DNA from: Actinomycetes bacterium | Lineage (GTDB): Bacteria > Actinomycetota > Acidimicrobiia > Spongiisociales > UBA5794 | Assembly (NCBI GenBank): GCA_024640745.1 | Contig: JAHEEL010000001.1 | Coordinates: 1 to 33,956 of the forward strand | DNA length: 33,956 bases | Direction: 5' to 3' | In this document: piece after piece, positions 23,580-30,399 of the stretch | Layout of the letters: every line of letters begins with the position of its first letter | Position numbering within the stretch: position 1 is the stretch's first letter | Position numbers and translations under genes: made by a program | Notes under the pieces: generated by a model | The model's input: only the letters and a program-made list of their open reading frames with translations | What the model was told of the DNA's origin: nothing | The model's database searches: none

Positions 23580-25184
23580 TCAGCGCCAGAGCGGCATCGG
23601 GGGGAGATCAGCGAGGCTCCGGAGGAACGTCAACGCGGCCTCCGAGGTGCGCCGAGCCTCGATCACGAGCACGCCGTAGTCGGGCGGAGTTTCCGGCGCT
23701 TCGCTTGCGGCGAACAGCTCGTACCCGTTGCCGGTCGGGTAGTACAGCGTTCTCCGCTGCCCCGAGCGGCCGGGACCACGGTAGGAATCGATACCGACCA
23801 AGCGTCCGGGATCTGATCCTTCGAAGACCTCCGTTGGGAGGCGCCACCCCATGCGCGCAAGATCGTTTGCCGAGTGTTTGGGGAGGTCGGCGCGGTCACC
23901 GACGACGACGAGCGAGAACGGCGCCGGCCCGGGTTCCGGAACGGTGATGATGGCTCCAGTATCCGGCTCGAGGATGAATTCTGGGATGGGCGCGGGCATC
24001 GACGTGTTTTCGACGAGCTGAAAACGGCGGACCAGTTGGTCCACAACGACCTGCCGCAGGGTCTCGCCCACCACGATGATGCGCGATGGATCGAACTGCT
24101 CGAGTGCCTCGGCCGTGACCTGCGGGATGTAGTCCGGCTCGGCAAGGAGGAGCGGCCCGGCGAGATCGAGGTGGGTGAATCCCCCGGACTGCAACAATTC
24201 GTGGTCGGTCGTCGTCATGATGTTGACCACGCTTGCACCGTTGCTGTAGGCATAGGTTGCGATTTCGGCAGCGGCGGCGACGCGGTCGTCGCCGTTGGTC
24301 CGCTGGTAGCGGATGCGGTGCGCTGCCTTGAGCGACTTGTAGGGATCGACCGGCAACCCGCTGGGCATCCGAATCTCGAAGTGGACGTGCGGAGGTGTGA
24401 ATTCTGCGTTTCCCGAATCGCCGACCCAACCGATGATCTGACCGGCATCGACCTGCGAGCCGCGTTCAAGTCCGGGAACGACACACTCGTGGTCGGCATC
24501 GTCGTAGCCGGGCGTGTCGTTGTTCAAGTGGACGTACCGGGTATACCAGCGGTCCCGGGCCGTGATCTCGATGATGCACCACTCGGCGTCGTCACGGATC
24601 AGGCGGATCCTCCCGTCGTGGGCCGCGACAATCGGCACGCCCTTCCACCCGTACGTCATGATGTCGATGCCGTGATGCTCACGTTCGCAGTTGTCCCGGC
24701 ACGCGCCGAAGCTGGGGTGGTAGTAGTTGAGTCCGACGACGGGGAACACGATCTTGCGAGTGACGTCAACCCGGCGAACCTGATGCTTTGGCACGCCTGG
24801 CTCTGCGAACGGGTCCTCTGGGAGAATCTCGTCGATCGGCGACAGTTCGTCCAACCCAGGGTCCGCAGGTTCTTCGACGTCCGGCTCGGGTTCCGTCGCC
24901 GGCGGGTCCGCAGGCGGCGGGTTCACCGGTGGCGGTTCGGCCGAGGGCGGCATCGTTGTGGACGGGGGCACCGTTGTTGTGGTCGTCGGGGCGACGGTGG
25001 TCGTCGTAGTCGGCGCAACGGTCGTCGTGGTCGTCGTCGGGGCGACGGTGGTCGTCGTGGTCGTCGTCGGGGCGACGGTGGTCGTCGTCGTCGGCTCCGG
25101 AGGTGGCTCGTCGTCCGCCGACGCGACGGGCATGCCCATCGCCAAGAGGGCGGCCAGGAGCGCCACCAGCAATGATCGCTGCAT
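23580..25184 (-). CDS. M23 (LytM) peptidase with Thr-rich linker and CWB2-like domain
   Basis: This 534-aa secreted protein has a signal peptide (SLLVALLAALLAMGMPVASA), a Thr/Pro linker with repeated VAPTTTTT (about residues 30-100), a Pro/Glu region, and an M23 domain (about 150-285). The M23 zinc motifs are HHGID (HxxxD, near residue 170) and HVHFE (HxH, near 266). A CWB2-like cell-wall-binding unit follows (about 290-385; DDRVAAAAEIATYAY, DLAGPLLLAEPDYIP, SRIIVVGE). M23 enzymes cleave peptidoglycan cross-bridges, and CWB2 holds proteins to the wall. The last ~150 residues are unassigned. ATG 25184 begins right at the signal peptide; a longer frame from 25247 is less likely. No strong ribosome site is visible. 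Confidence 0.88.
   Translation of the reverse strand: MQRSLLVALLAALLAMGMPVASADDEPPPEPTTTTTVAPTTTTTTTVAPTTTTTTVAPTTTTTVAPTTTTTVPPSTTMPPSAEPPPVNPPPADPPATEPEPDVEEPADPGLDELSPIDEILPEDPFAEPGVPKHQVRRVDVTRKIVFPVVGLNYYHPSFGACRDNCEREHHGIDIMTYGWKGVPIVAAHDGRIRLIRDDAEWCIIEITARDRWYTRYVHLNNDTPGYDDADHECVVPGLERGSQVDAGQIIGWVGDSGNAEFTPPHVHFEIRMPSGLPVDPYKSLKAAHRIRYQRTNGDDRVAAAAEIATYAYSNGASVVNIMTTTDHELLQSGGFTHLDLAGPLLLAEPDYIPQVTAEALEQFDPSRIIVVGETLRQVVVDQLVRRFQLVENTSMPAPIPEFILEPDTGAIITVPEPGPAPFSLVVVGDRADLPKHSANDLARMGWRLPTEVFEGSDPGRLVGIDSYRGPGRSGQRRTLYYPTGNGYELFAASEAPETPPDYGVLVIEARRTSEAALTFLRSLADLPPMPLWR
25021..25080 (-). repeat. perfect 30-bp tandem duplication in Thr linker
   Basis: Positions 25021-25050 and 25051-25080 are identical, inside a wider degenerate repeat (about 24970-25095) that encodes the VAPTTTTT linker. 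Unit length is a multiple of three, so gain or loss keeps the frame. Confidence 0.9.
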
Positions 25185-25391
25185 CAAAACGGGATCGGCC
25201 GATCCGGGCCAAGTCTGTAGCGATTCGCGGGTCACGAAGCGAGGCATGGTGGTGGCGGGCTTCGCAGGGAGGAACGAGTGGGAGGAAGCGCCGGATCACG
25301 GCGACAACGCTGATCGTCGATTACCGGCTCTGGACCAAGCTACGCCATCGCCGGATGCTTGATCGCGCTGCGGTCCCTCGGGCGCAGCGAT

Positions 25392-25823
25392 CTACAGCAG
25401 TCGACGACGTTTCACCTCTTCGGCAATTGCTTCGTCGGAGTATCGAAGGAGCTCCGGGCTCCAGTCGAGCGGCTCCATGGGTGAGTCTGCGGTCTCGGCG
25501 AGAAGATCCTCGATGGGGTCGCGCAGGGTCCGTGCCCAGGCCCGGCCCCGGGCGCTCGCGCGCAAGGTCAGCGTGGCATCGCTGTTCACGGTGTAGACCC
25601 GAGCCTCGATCGCAGGGTTCGCCCGACTCCCCTTCTCGCCGTAGACGAGAATGACACGTCCCGGCTCGACGTCCTGAATGCCGCCGGTCGCAATGAAGTC
25701 GCCGTCGAAAGCCCAACCGGTGGCGAGTGAGTCATCCACGTTGGTGACGGCCTTCGCCCAGTTCTTGCGGCGCTCGTCGCCCACGAGCGGTATCTCGACG
25801 GCAACGGTCAACGGAACGTCCAT
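25392..25823 (-). CDS. hypothetical protein
   Basis: This 143-aa soluble protein was not recognised. It opens with MDVPLTVAVEIPLVGDERRKNW, reads like an alpha/beta or all-beta domain (GRVILVYGEK, EARVYTVNSDATLTLRA), and ends in a charged helix (EEVKRRRLL). Composition and codon pattern look like true coding sequence, unlike the Arg-rich shadow frames opposite. ATG 25823 is preferred to the in-frame 25871 start because the extra 16 residues look non-coding; no Shine-Dalgarno is obvious. A 7-bp inverted repeat (25366-25389) lies directly after its stop. It precedes the M23 gene by 207 bp on the same strand; that gap shows no gene. Confidence 0.6.
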   Translation of the reverse strand: MDVPLTVAVEIPLVGDERRKNWAKAVTNVDDSLATGWAFDGDFIATGGIQDVEPGRVILVYGEKGSRANPAIEARVYTVNSDATLTLRASARGRAWARTLRDPIEDLLAETADSPMEPLDWSPELLRYSDEAIAEEVKRRRLL

Positions 25824-26038
25824 GGCCGGCGAGGCTAGCCAACATCGTGTACCCAGGGTTTGCAGCGTCAAGCATCATGTGTGGCGTTCAGGCCCACAGG
25901 AACGCGCCAACCACGTGGAATCCAGCGCAATCTGGCGCTGATCCATCGACGGAGGTGAAGCCTGTGCCGAGACGCCGCCGAAACGGAATTCAAGTCGCAC
26001 CCCCCGTCGTGCCGAATCAGAAGAGAGGAGGCGCACGC

Positions 26039-26968
26039 ATGAGTCGCTCTGCCAGAAGCTACGCGTCGTGGATCCCCGCCGTGTTCGCGTGGGCGGTCGC
26101 CCTCGTCTTGATCAGCCGATGGGCGATTTCTCTTGACGGAAGCGGCCGCGTGGCCGCGGTCGTGCTGCTCGCAACCCTTGTCCCGATGGCGGCTCTCACC
26201 GGCGCCGTCGCCGTCGGCCGACCGCTCCGGCGCCACGCTGCCGAGCTCGAAGCCAGGATCGACGAGGAGCAAGACGCTCGGCGGGTGCACGATGAGATCT
26301 ACAGTCGTTTCATCAACGAACTGCGCGCTCCCCTCACGGCCGTCTACGGTTTCTCGCGGCACCTCGAGGATGCAGGCGTCTCCAACGTATCCGATGCCGA
26401 GGAGCTCATCGGCATCATCTCTCATGATGCGACCGAGGTCGTCCGGAAGGTCGAGAACATCGCGACCGCGGCGCAGATCGAGGCCGGCATCTACCGCCCA
26501 CAACCCAAGGCTGTTGATCTGAGTCGCGAGGTCGAACGAGTGGTCGGCTCTCTCGGCCGATCGCGGGTCGACGTCACCATCGATGCGCAACCTGCGATCG
26601 CCTGGTGCGATCCGGCTGCGATCCGACAGATCGTCTTGAATCTCATCCACATCGCGGCCGAGGCAGCCGCCCAAACGGCCCGCATCGATGTCGAAGAACG
26701 AAACGGGCTCGCGATCCTCTCCGTTACGGACGACCGCCTCAATCACGACGACCACCCGCCCGACACCGGGGACCTGCTCGGCAGCGCCGGAGGCCTTTCT
26801 GCGCGAATGCTGCCGGCCCTCGCCGATTTCCAGGGGGCCACGATGAACTCCAACCGGACCCTGGGCTGGACCAACACGGTCGTTCGCTTTCCGATGGCCA
26901 CTCCAGCGCAGCTGTCTGAGGACTTCCGGCCGCCGCGCGCCACCACGTTTTCGGAACGAAACCGCTAG
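26039..26968 (+). CDS. histidine-kinase-like protein without phospho-acceptor His (pseudokinase)
   Basis: This 309-aa membrane protein has two helices (about residues 10-32 and 38-60), then a DHp-like helix whose H-box reads INELRAPLTAVYGF. Asn93 sits where HisKA proteins have His (SHELRTPLTA). The ATPase-like part keeps WCDPAAIRQIVLNLI (N-box region) but lacks a DxGxG G1 motif (LSVTDDRLNHDDHP) and has only a weak G2 remnant (GSAGGLSARML). Autophosphorylation is therefore unlikely; it could bind a partner kinase or act as an anti-kinase scaffold. ATG 26039 is well supported by AGGAGG 8 nt upstream. Its TAG abuts the reverse-strand stop of the 2TM gene with no gap. No response regulator is adjacent. 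Confidence 0.8.
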   Translation: MSRSARSYASWIPAVFAWAVALVLISRWAISLDGSGRVAAVVLLATLVPMAALTGAVAVGRPLRRHAAELEARIDEEQDARRVHDEIYSRFINELRAPLTAVYGFSRHLEDAGVSNVSDAEELIGIISHDATEVVRKVENIATAAQIEAGIYRPQPKAVDLSREVERVVGSLGRSRVDVTIDAQPAIAWCDPAAIRQIVLNLIHIAAEAAAQTARIDVEERNGLAILSVTDDRLNHDDHPPDTGDLLGSAGGLSARMLPALADFQGATMNSNRTLGWTNTVVRFPMATPAQLSEDFRPPRATTFSERNR

Positions 26969-27409
26969 TCAACTCTCTCGCTCGAGCAGCGCCCGTTCCA
27001 TCGGACCCTTCCTCCTGGTGAGGAAACGCATCGCCTGAATCGCCAGGACCGCGCCCCAGAGCGCTGCCACGTAGTAGAACCACCAGCCGCCCCCGTTGAG
27101 CACGTCGATGAGCAGCAACGCCGTCACCACGAGGGCGTAGACCATGGCGTGCCGCACAAAACGCATCCGACGGCGCACGCGCTTCCGAGCCTCACGCGCG
27201 TCGGCCGTCTGCCGCTTTCGCTCCTGGCGAACCGCCTGCTCCACGGCAGTGCGGGAGATACCGACTTCCGCAGCGACGTGGACCAGTTGGGCGAACGTCA
27301 GCCCGAGGTCGGTCGAGTCTTCCGCAAGATCGTCGAGGCGTGCGGCAATGTCGATGATGTCGCCGATCTCGTCACGGGGGAAGCGCTGTTGTTGCTGTTG
27401 TGCGTCCAC
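26969..27409 (-). CDS. 2TM-domain membrane protein
   Basis: This 146-aa protein has a soluble N-terminal half with a Gln run (QQQQQ) and a helical module LTFAQLVHVAAEVGISRTAVEQAV, resembling the helical regions that precede 2TM domains. The C-terminal 2TM domain (about residues 85-135) has two hydrophobic helices separated by LNGGGWWFYYV. Function is unknown; such proteins are common in actinobacteria and may sense or interact at the membrane. The start is uncertain: GTG 27409 fits the spacing to the upstream gene (28 nt), while ATG 27469 would overlap it; neither has a clear ribosome site. It is convergent with the pseudokinase gene with zero gap. Confidence 0.7.
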   Translation of the reverse strand: MDAQQQQQRFPRDEIGDIIDIAARLDDLAEDSTDLGLTFAQLVHVAAEVGISRTAVEQAVRQERKRQTADAREARKRVRRRMRFVRHAMVYALVVTALLLIDVLNGGGWWFYYVAALWGAVLAIQAMRFLTRRKGPMERALLERES

Positions 27410-27437
27410 AGCAACGAGTCTACGGCGGACCGCTCGC

Positions 27438-27641
27438 TCAGTCTTCGGTGAGGTCGAGGTCGAGAACATCGACTTTGGTGAGATCGACCGAGCAGTCGCG
27501 GTCGCGGAGATGGGCCGATTGCCTCTGATAGCGGGACACACCGGGTTCGCCCGGCGACTGGCTCCGGCCCGAGCGCACATTGCCCTTCACGGGCGGCACT
27601 TCGGCCAGTCGCCGTAGGATGACGTCGAGGTCAGTCTTCAT
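27438..27641 (-). CDS. small hypothetical protein
   Basis: This 67-aa protein begins MKTDLDVILRRLAEVPPVKGN and is supported mainly by a very strong ribosome site, GGAGGAGG, about 6 nt before ATG 27641. The middle is basic and Ser/Gln-rich and the end is acidic (VDVLDLDLTED). No family is recognised. It is probably the first gene of a two-gene unit with the 2TM protein, 28 nt downstream. The longer in-frame extension up to 27866 runs through the heptamer repeat region and looks non-coding. Confidence 0.6.
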   Translation of the reverse strand: MKTDLDVILRRLAEVPPVKGNVRSGRSQSPGEPGVSRYQRQSAHLRDRDCSVDLTKVDVLDLDLTED

Positions 27642-27747
27642 CCGGTCCTCCTCCGGCCCATCCAACCGCCTCGCGCCACAACCACCGTACCGCAGAACTC
27701 CCCTCCTGCGCGGGAAATCGGAGGAACACTGGAGATCGGAAACGCCG

Positions 27748-27792
27748 GACACGAGACCCGACCGTGGCAGCACGCGTCTCAAGTCTCGTGTC
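27748..27792. repeat. 10-bp inverted repeat joined to heptamer array D
   Basis: GACACGAGAC (27748-27757) is the exact reverse complement of GTCTCGTGTC (27783-27792) inside the array, with a 25-nt loop. It could fold in RNA or single-stranded DNA. It lies in the divergent region between the small minus-strand gene and the M20 peptidase. Confidence 0.55.
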
Positions 27793-27824
27793 TCGTGTCT
27801 GGCATCTCGTATCTCGTGTCTCAA
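27776..27824 (+). repeat. heptamer repeat array D (7 units)
   Basis: Seven contiguous 7-bp units in strict phase: GTCTCAA, GTCTCGT, GTCTCGT, GTCTGGC, ATCTCGT, ATCTCGT, GTCTCAA. This is the clearest member of the family and gives the consensus RTCTCGT. It ends 33 nt before the chosen start of the M20 peptidase gene. Confidence 0.7.
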
Positions 27825-27857
27825 ACCTTGGCTCGCGATCACGAATACGCTTCCCGC

Positions 27858-29198
27858 ATGTACCACGATCTACGAACTGCCGTCCGAAACGGGTTTGGTC
27901 AGGCTCGAGCCGAGCTCGAGGAGCTCGTTCGGATCCCTTCGGTATCGGCCCCGGGGTTCGATCCGCGCCAGGTTCGGCGCAGCGCTGAACGCATCGGCGA
28001 ACTGCTCGAAGCGTCGGGCTTCTCGGACGTCCGTCTCCTCGAGATCGACGGCGCTCATCCTGCGATCTACGGTGAGATCCCGGCGCCTGAGGGGGCGCCG
28101 ACGGTGTTGTTGTATGCGCACCACGACGTTCAGCCACCCGGTCCCGAAGAAGATTGGGAGACCACGCCGTTCGATCCGATCGAGCGGAACGGGCGGCTCC
28201 TGGGCCGCGGGTCGGCGGACGACAAGGGCGGGGTCGTCATGCACCTTGCCGCGGTTCGCGCCTTTGAAGGAGACCTGCCGGTCGGTGTGAAGGTGTTCAT
28301 GGAAGGTGAGGAGGAGATCGGCTCTGCCAACCTCGGCGCGTTCCTCGACGAGCATCAGGATCTCCTCGCCGCAGACATCATCGTGATCGGCGACGCCGGG
28401 AACTGGGCCGTTGGCCATCCGGCGCTCACCACGTCATTGCGCGGTCTCGCCGATTGCATCATCGAGGTGCGCACGCTCGAAAGCCCGGTCCACTCTGGGA
28501 TGTTCGGTGGACCGATACCCGACGCCATCACCGTGCTCGCCCGCGTGGTCGCCTCGCTGCACGATGAGCGCGGTAACGTTGCGGTTGAGGGCCTCATCCG
28601 GGCCGCGGCCGGCGGGGTGGATCTCTCCGAAGCCGAACTCCGCTCGCAGGCCGGTACGGTCGAGAGTCTCCAACTCGTGGGTGACGACAGCCTGGCCGAT
28701 CGTCTGTGGTACCGGCCGGCAATCTCGGTGCTGGCAATCGATGCACCGCCGATCAGCGAGGCCATCAACCAACTCGTTCCGACTGCGCGAGCGAAGGTGT
28801 CGATGAGAATCGCACCGGGGCAGGATCCACAGGCTGCGCTCGCCGCGCTCACAGCTCACCTCGAGAAGAACGTACCGTGGGGGGCAGAGATCACCGTTAT
28901 TCCGGGAGCGCTCGGAGAAGCCTGCCTTCTTGACGCCTCCGACCATGCGTCACAGGTCTTCAAAGAGGCGTTCCGGATCGCCTACGGCGCAGACACCGTC
29001 GAGATGGGCGTTGGAGGATCGATACCGTTCGTGGCAGCGTTCGAGGAAGCCTTTCCGGACGCGTCGATCGTTCTCACCGGCGTCATGGACCCGACCAGCC
29101 AGATCCACGCCCCGAATGAGAGCTTGAGCCTCATCGATCTCGAGCGCGGAATTCTCGGAGAATCAATCGCGCTGCGGATGCTGGCCGAATCCGGTTGA
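27858..29198 (+). CDS. M20-family metallopeptidase
   Basis: This 446-aa protein is an M20 (CPG2/dipeptidase) zinc enzyme. The metal and catalytic motifs appear in order: LYAHHDVQPPG (metal His and catalytic Asp), GRGSADDKGG (bridging Asp), MEGEEEIGS (catalytic Glu and metal Glu), a Zn-site Asp in IGDAG, and the late His in SQIHAPNES. The dimerisation (lid) domain sits in the middle (about residues 190-310, beginning LRGLADCIIEVRT). It likely hydrolyses dipeptides or acyl-amino acids in the cytoplasm. ATG 27858 is chosen because upstream in-frame codons cross the heptamer array and match no family; no good ribosome site is visible. A 107-bp gap to the next gene holds only a CCCGTACGGG palindrome. 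Confidence 0.93.
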   Translation: MYHDLRTAVRNGFGQARAELEELVRIPSVSAPGFDPRQVRRSAERIGELLEASGFSDVRLLEIDGAHPAIYGEIPAPEGAPTVLLYAHHDVQPPGPEEDWETTPFDPIERNGRLLGRGSADDKGGVVMHLAAVRAFEGDLPVGVKVFMEGEEEIGSANLGAFLDEHQDLLAADIIVIGDAGNWAVGHPALTTSLRGLADCIIEVRTLESPVHSGMFGGPIPDAITVLARVVASLHDERGNVAVEGLIRAAAGGVDLSEAELRSQAGTVESLQLVGDDSLADRLWYRPAISVLAIDAPPISEAINQLVPTARAKVSMRIAPGQDPQAALAALTAHLEKNVPWGAEITVIPGALGEACLLDASDHASQVFKEAFRIAYGADTVEMGVGGSIPFVAAFEEAFPDASIVLTGVMDPTSQIHAPNESLSLIDLERGILGESIALRMLAESG

Positions 29199-29305
29199 GT
29201 CCCCGACCGCTCCCGTACGGGTCGACTGATTCGGATGACGAGGGCACACCGCGGTCCTGATCCTGCGCCGGACCGACAACGCGGAGCGACTCCTACTCTC
29301 GGATC

Positions 29306-30343
29306 ATGAATCGCCGCTCTCTGATCGTCATCATCTCCATCGCTGCAGTCGCCCTCGGCGCGGCCGCCTACCTGATCGCGACCGGTGGCGAGAACGAGAA
29401 GCAGCCGTCGGCACTCCCACAGGGAACGACCGTCGGCCCACCGACATCAAGCTCCAATCAAGCGCCGGAGACGTCATCCTCGATGGTGCCCGAGACCACG
29501 ACCACGGTAGCCGGCAGCCCTCCGGTCAACGCCGGTCATGCCGGCACGGCGTGCGCTCCCTACGAATCCGTCACTGTCGCCGGAACCGTTGCGTCGCCCG
29601 GCATCGTCGAGGCATCCGGGATGGCCGCGAGCCGCACACAGCCGGGAGTCCTCTGGACACACAACGACTCGCGCGATGGTGCGCGCGTCTACGCAATCGG
29701 GCCGGACGGGGCCGACCGCGGCGCGTACGACGTTGCCGGCGCGGTCGCGTTCGACTGGGAGGACATGGCTGCGGGACCGGGCGCGGACGGAGCCTCCTCG
29801 TCCCTGTTCCTCGGCGACATCGGTGACAACTTCGCCATCCGCGACGGTCGGATCACGGTGTATCGAGTGCGCGAACCCGATCCTGCGACTCTCGAGGGTC
29901 CGATTGCGGGCGCTGTAGCCCTGGAGTTCGCGTATCCGGACGGCGTCTTCAACGCTGAGGCGCTCTTCGTCGCGGACGGCTCGATCTACGTCGTGACGAA
30001 GGATCGGGAGGAAGCCCGCGTCTATCGGGGAGACGCGACCGGCGACGGCTCGAGTGTGGAGATGCTCGAATACGTGACCTCTCTCACTCTCGGCGACGAG
30101 GTGAGCGGTGCAGACTCCTCTTGGGACGGCAGCACCATTGCCCTCCGCGGCTATCAAACCGTATGGCTCTGGCATCGGCCGGCAGGTTCGTCGGTGGCCG
30201 ATGCACTCGCGGAGGAACCTTGCGAGGCGCCGTCTCCGGATGAGATTCAGGGTGAATCGATCGCCTTCCTTGCCGACCGCTCGTATGCGACCATCAGCGA
30301 AGGGAGCAACGTCGATCTCTTCGTGGTTCCGTTCGTCGAATAG
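29306..30343 (+). CDS. membrane-anchored secreted protein, beta-propeller-like
   Basis: This 345-aa protein has a single N-terminal helix (SLIVIISIAAVALGAAAYLIA) acting as signal anchor. A Ser/Thr/Pro linker follows (about residues 35-75), then an extracytoplasmic domain with repeated blade-like strands: WTHNDSRDGARVYAIG, AFDWEDMAAG, SLFLGDIGDN, SIYVVTKDREEARVYRG, ALRGYQTVWLWHR. The WTHNDS / DWED / GDIGDN pattern is seen in uncharacterised actinobacterial secreted proteins. It contains two Cys (near residues 82 and 310) that could form a disulfide. No enzymatic motif is recognised. It precedes the PAS kinase gene by 56 bp on the same strand, so it could be that kinase's extracytoplasmic partner, but this is only positional. 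Confidence 0.75.
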   Translation: MNRRSLIVIISIAAVALGAAAYLIATGGENEKQPSALPQGTTVGPPTSSSNQAPETSSSMVPETTTTVAGSPPVNAGHAGTACAPYESVTVAGTVASPGIVEASGMAASRTQPGVLWTHNDSRDGARVYAIGPDGADRGAYDVAGAVAFDWEDMAAGPGADGASSSLFLGDIGDNFAIRDGRITVYRVREPDPATLEGPIAGAVALEFAYPDGVFNAEALFVADGSIYVVTKDREEARVYRGDATGDGSSVEMLEYVTSLTLGDEVSGADSSWDGSTIALRGYQTVWLWHRPAGSSVADALAEEPCEAPSPDEIQGESIAFLADRSYATISEGSNVDLFVVPFVE

Positions 30344-30399
30344 GCGAGTCCGCCGATACTCCGGCTTCACCGAGAACACCAAACTGCCGATAGAACACC

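Noticed and set aside
24970..25095. Repeated GTCGTCGT blocks suggesting a CRISPR-like array
   Set aside because: No unique spacers; the repeat encodes the Thr-rich linker of the M23 protein in frame.
23874..25175. 433-codon plus-strand frame opposite the M23 gene
   Set aside because: Ends in Arg/Gly low complexity produced by the antisense of the Thr-repeat; no motif or ribosome site.
27776..27824. Heptamer arrays considered as CRISPR or as iterated protein-binding operators
   Set aside because: Units are contiguous without spacers, which excludes CRISPR. An operator role is not supported because three of four arrays lie downstream of genes.
27642..27866. N-terminal extension of the 67-aa minus-strand gene through the intergenic region
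   Set aside because: The extra residues come from the heptamer repeats and Arg-rich sequence, and the strong ribosome site lies at 27641.
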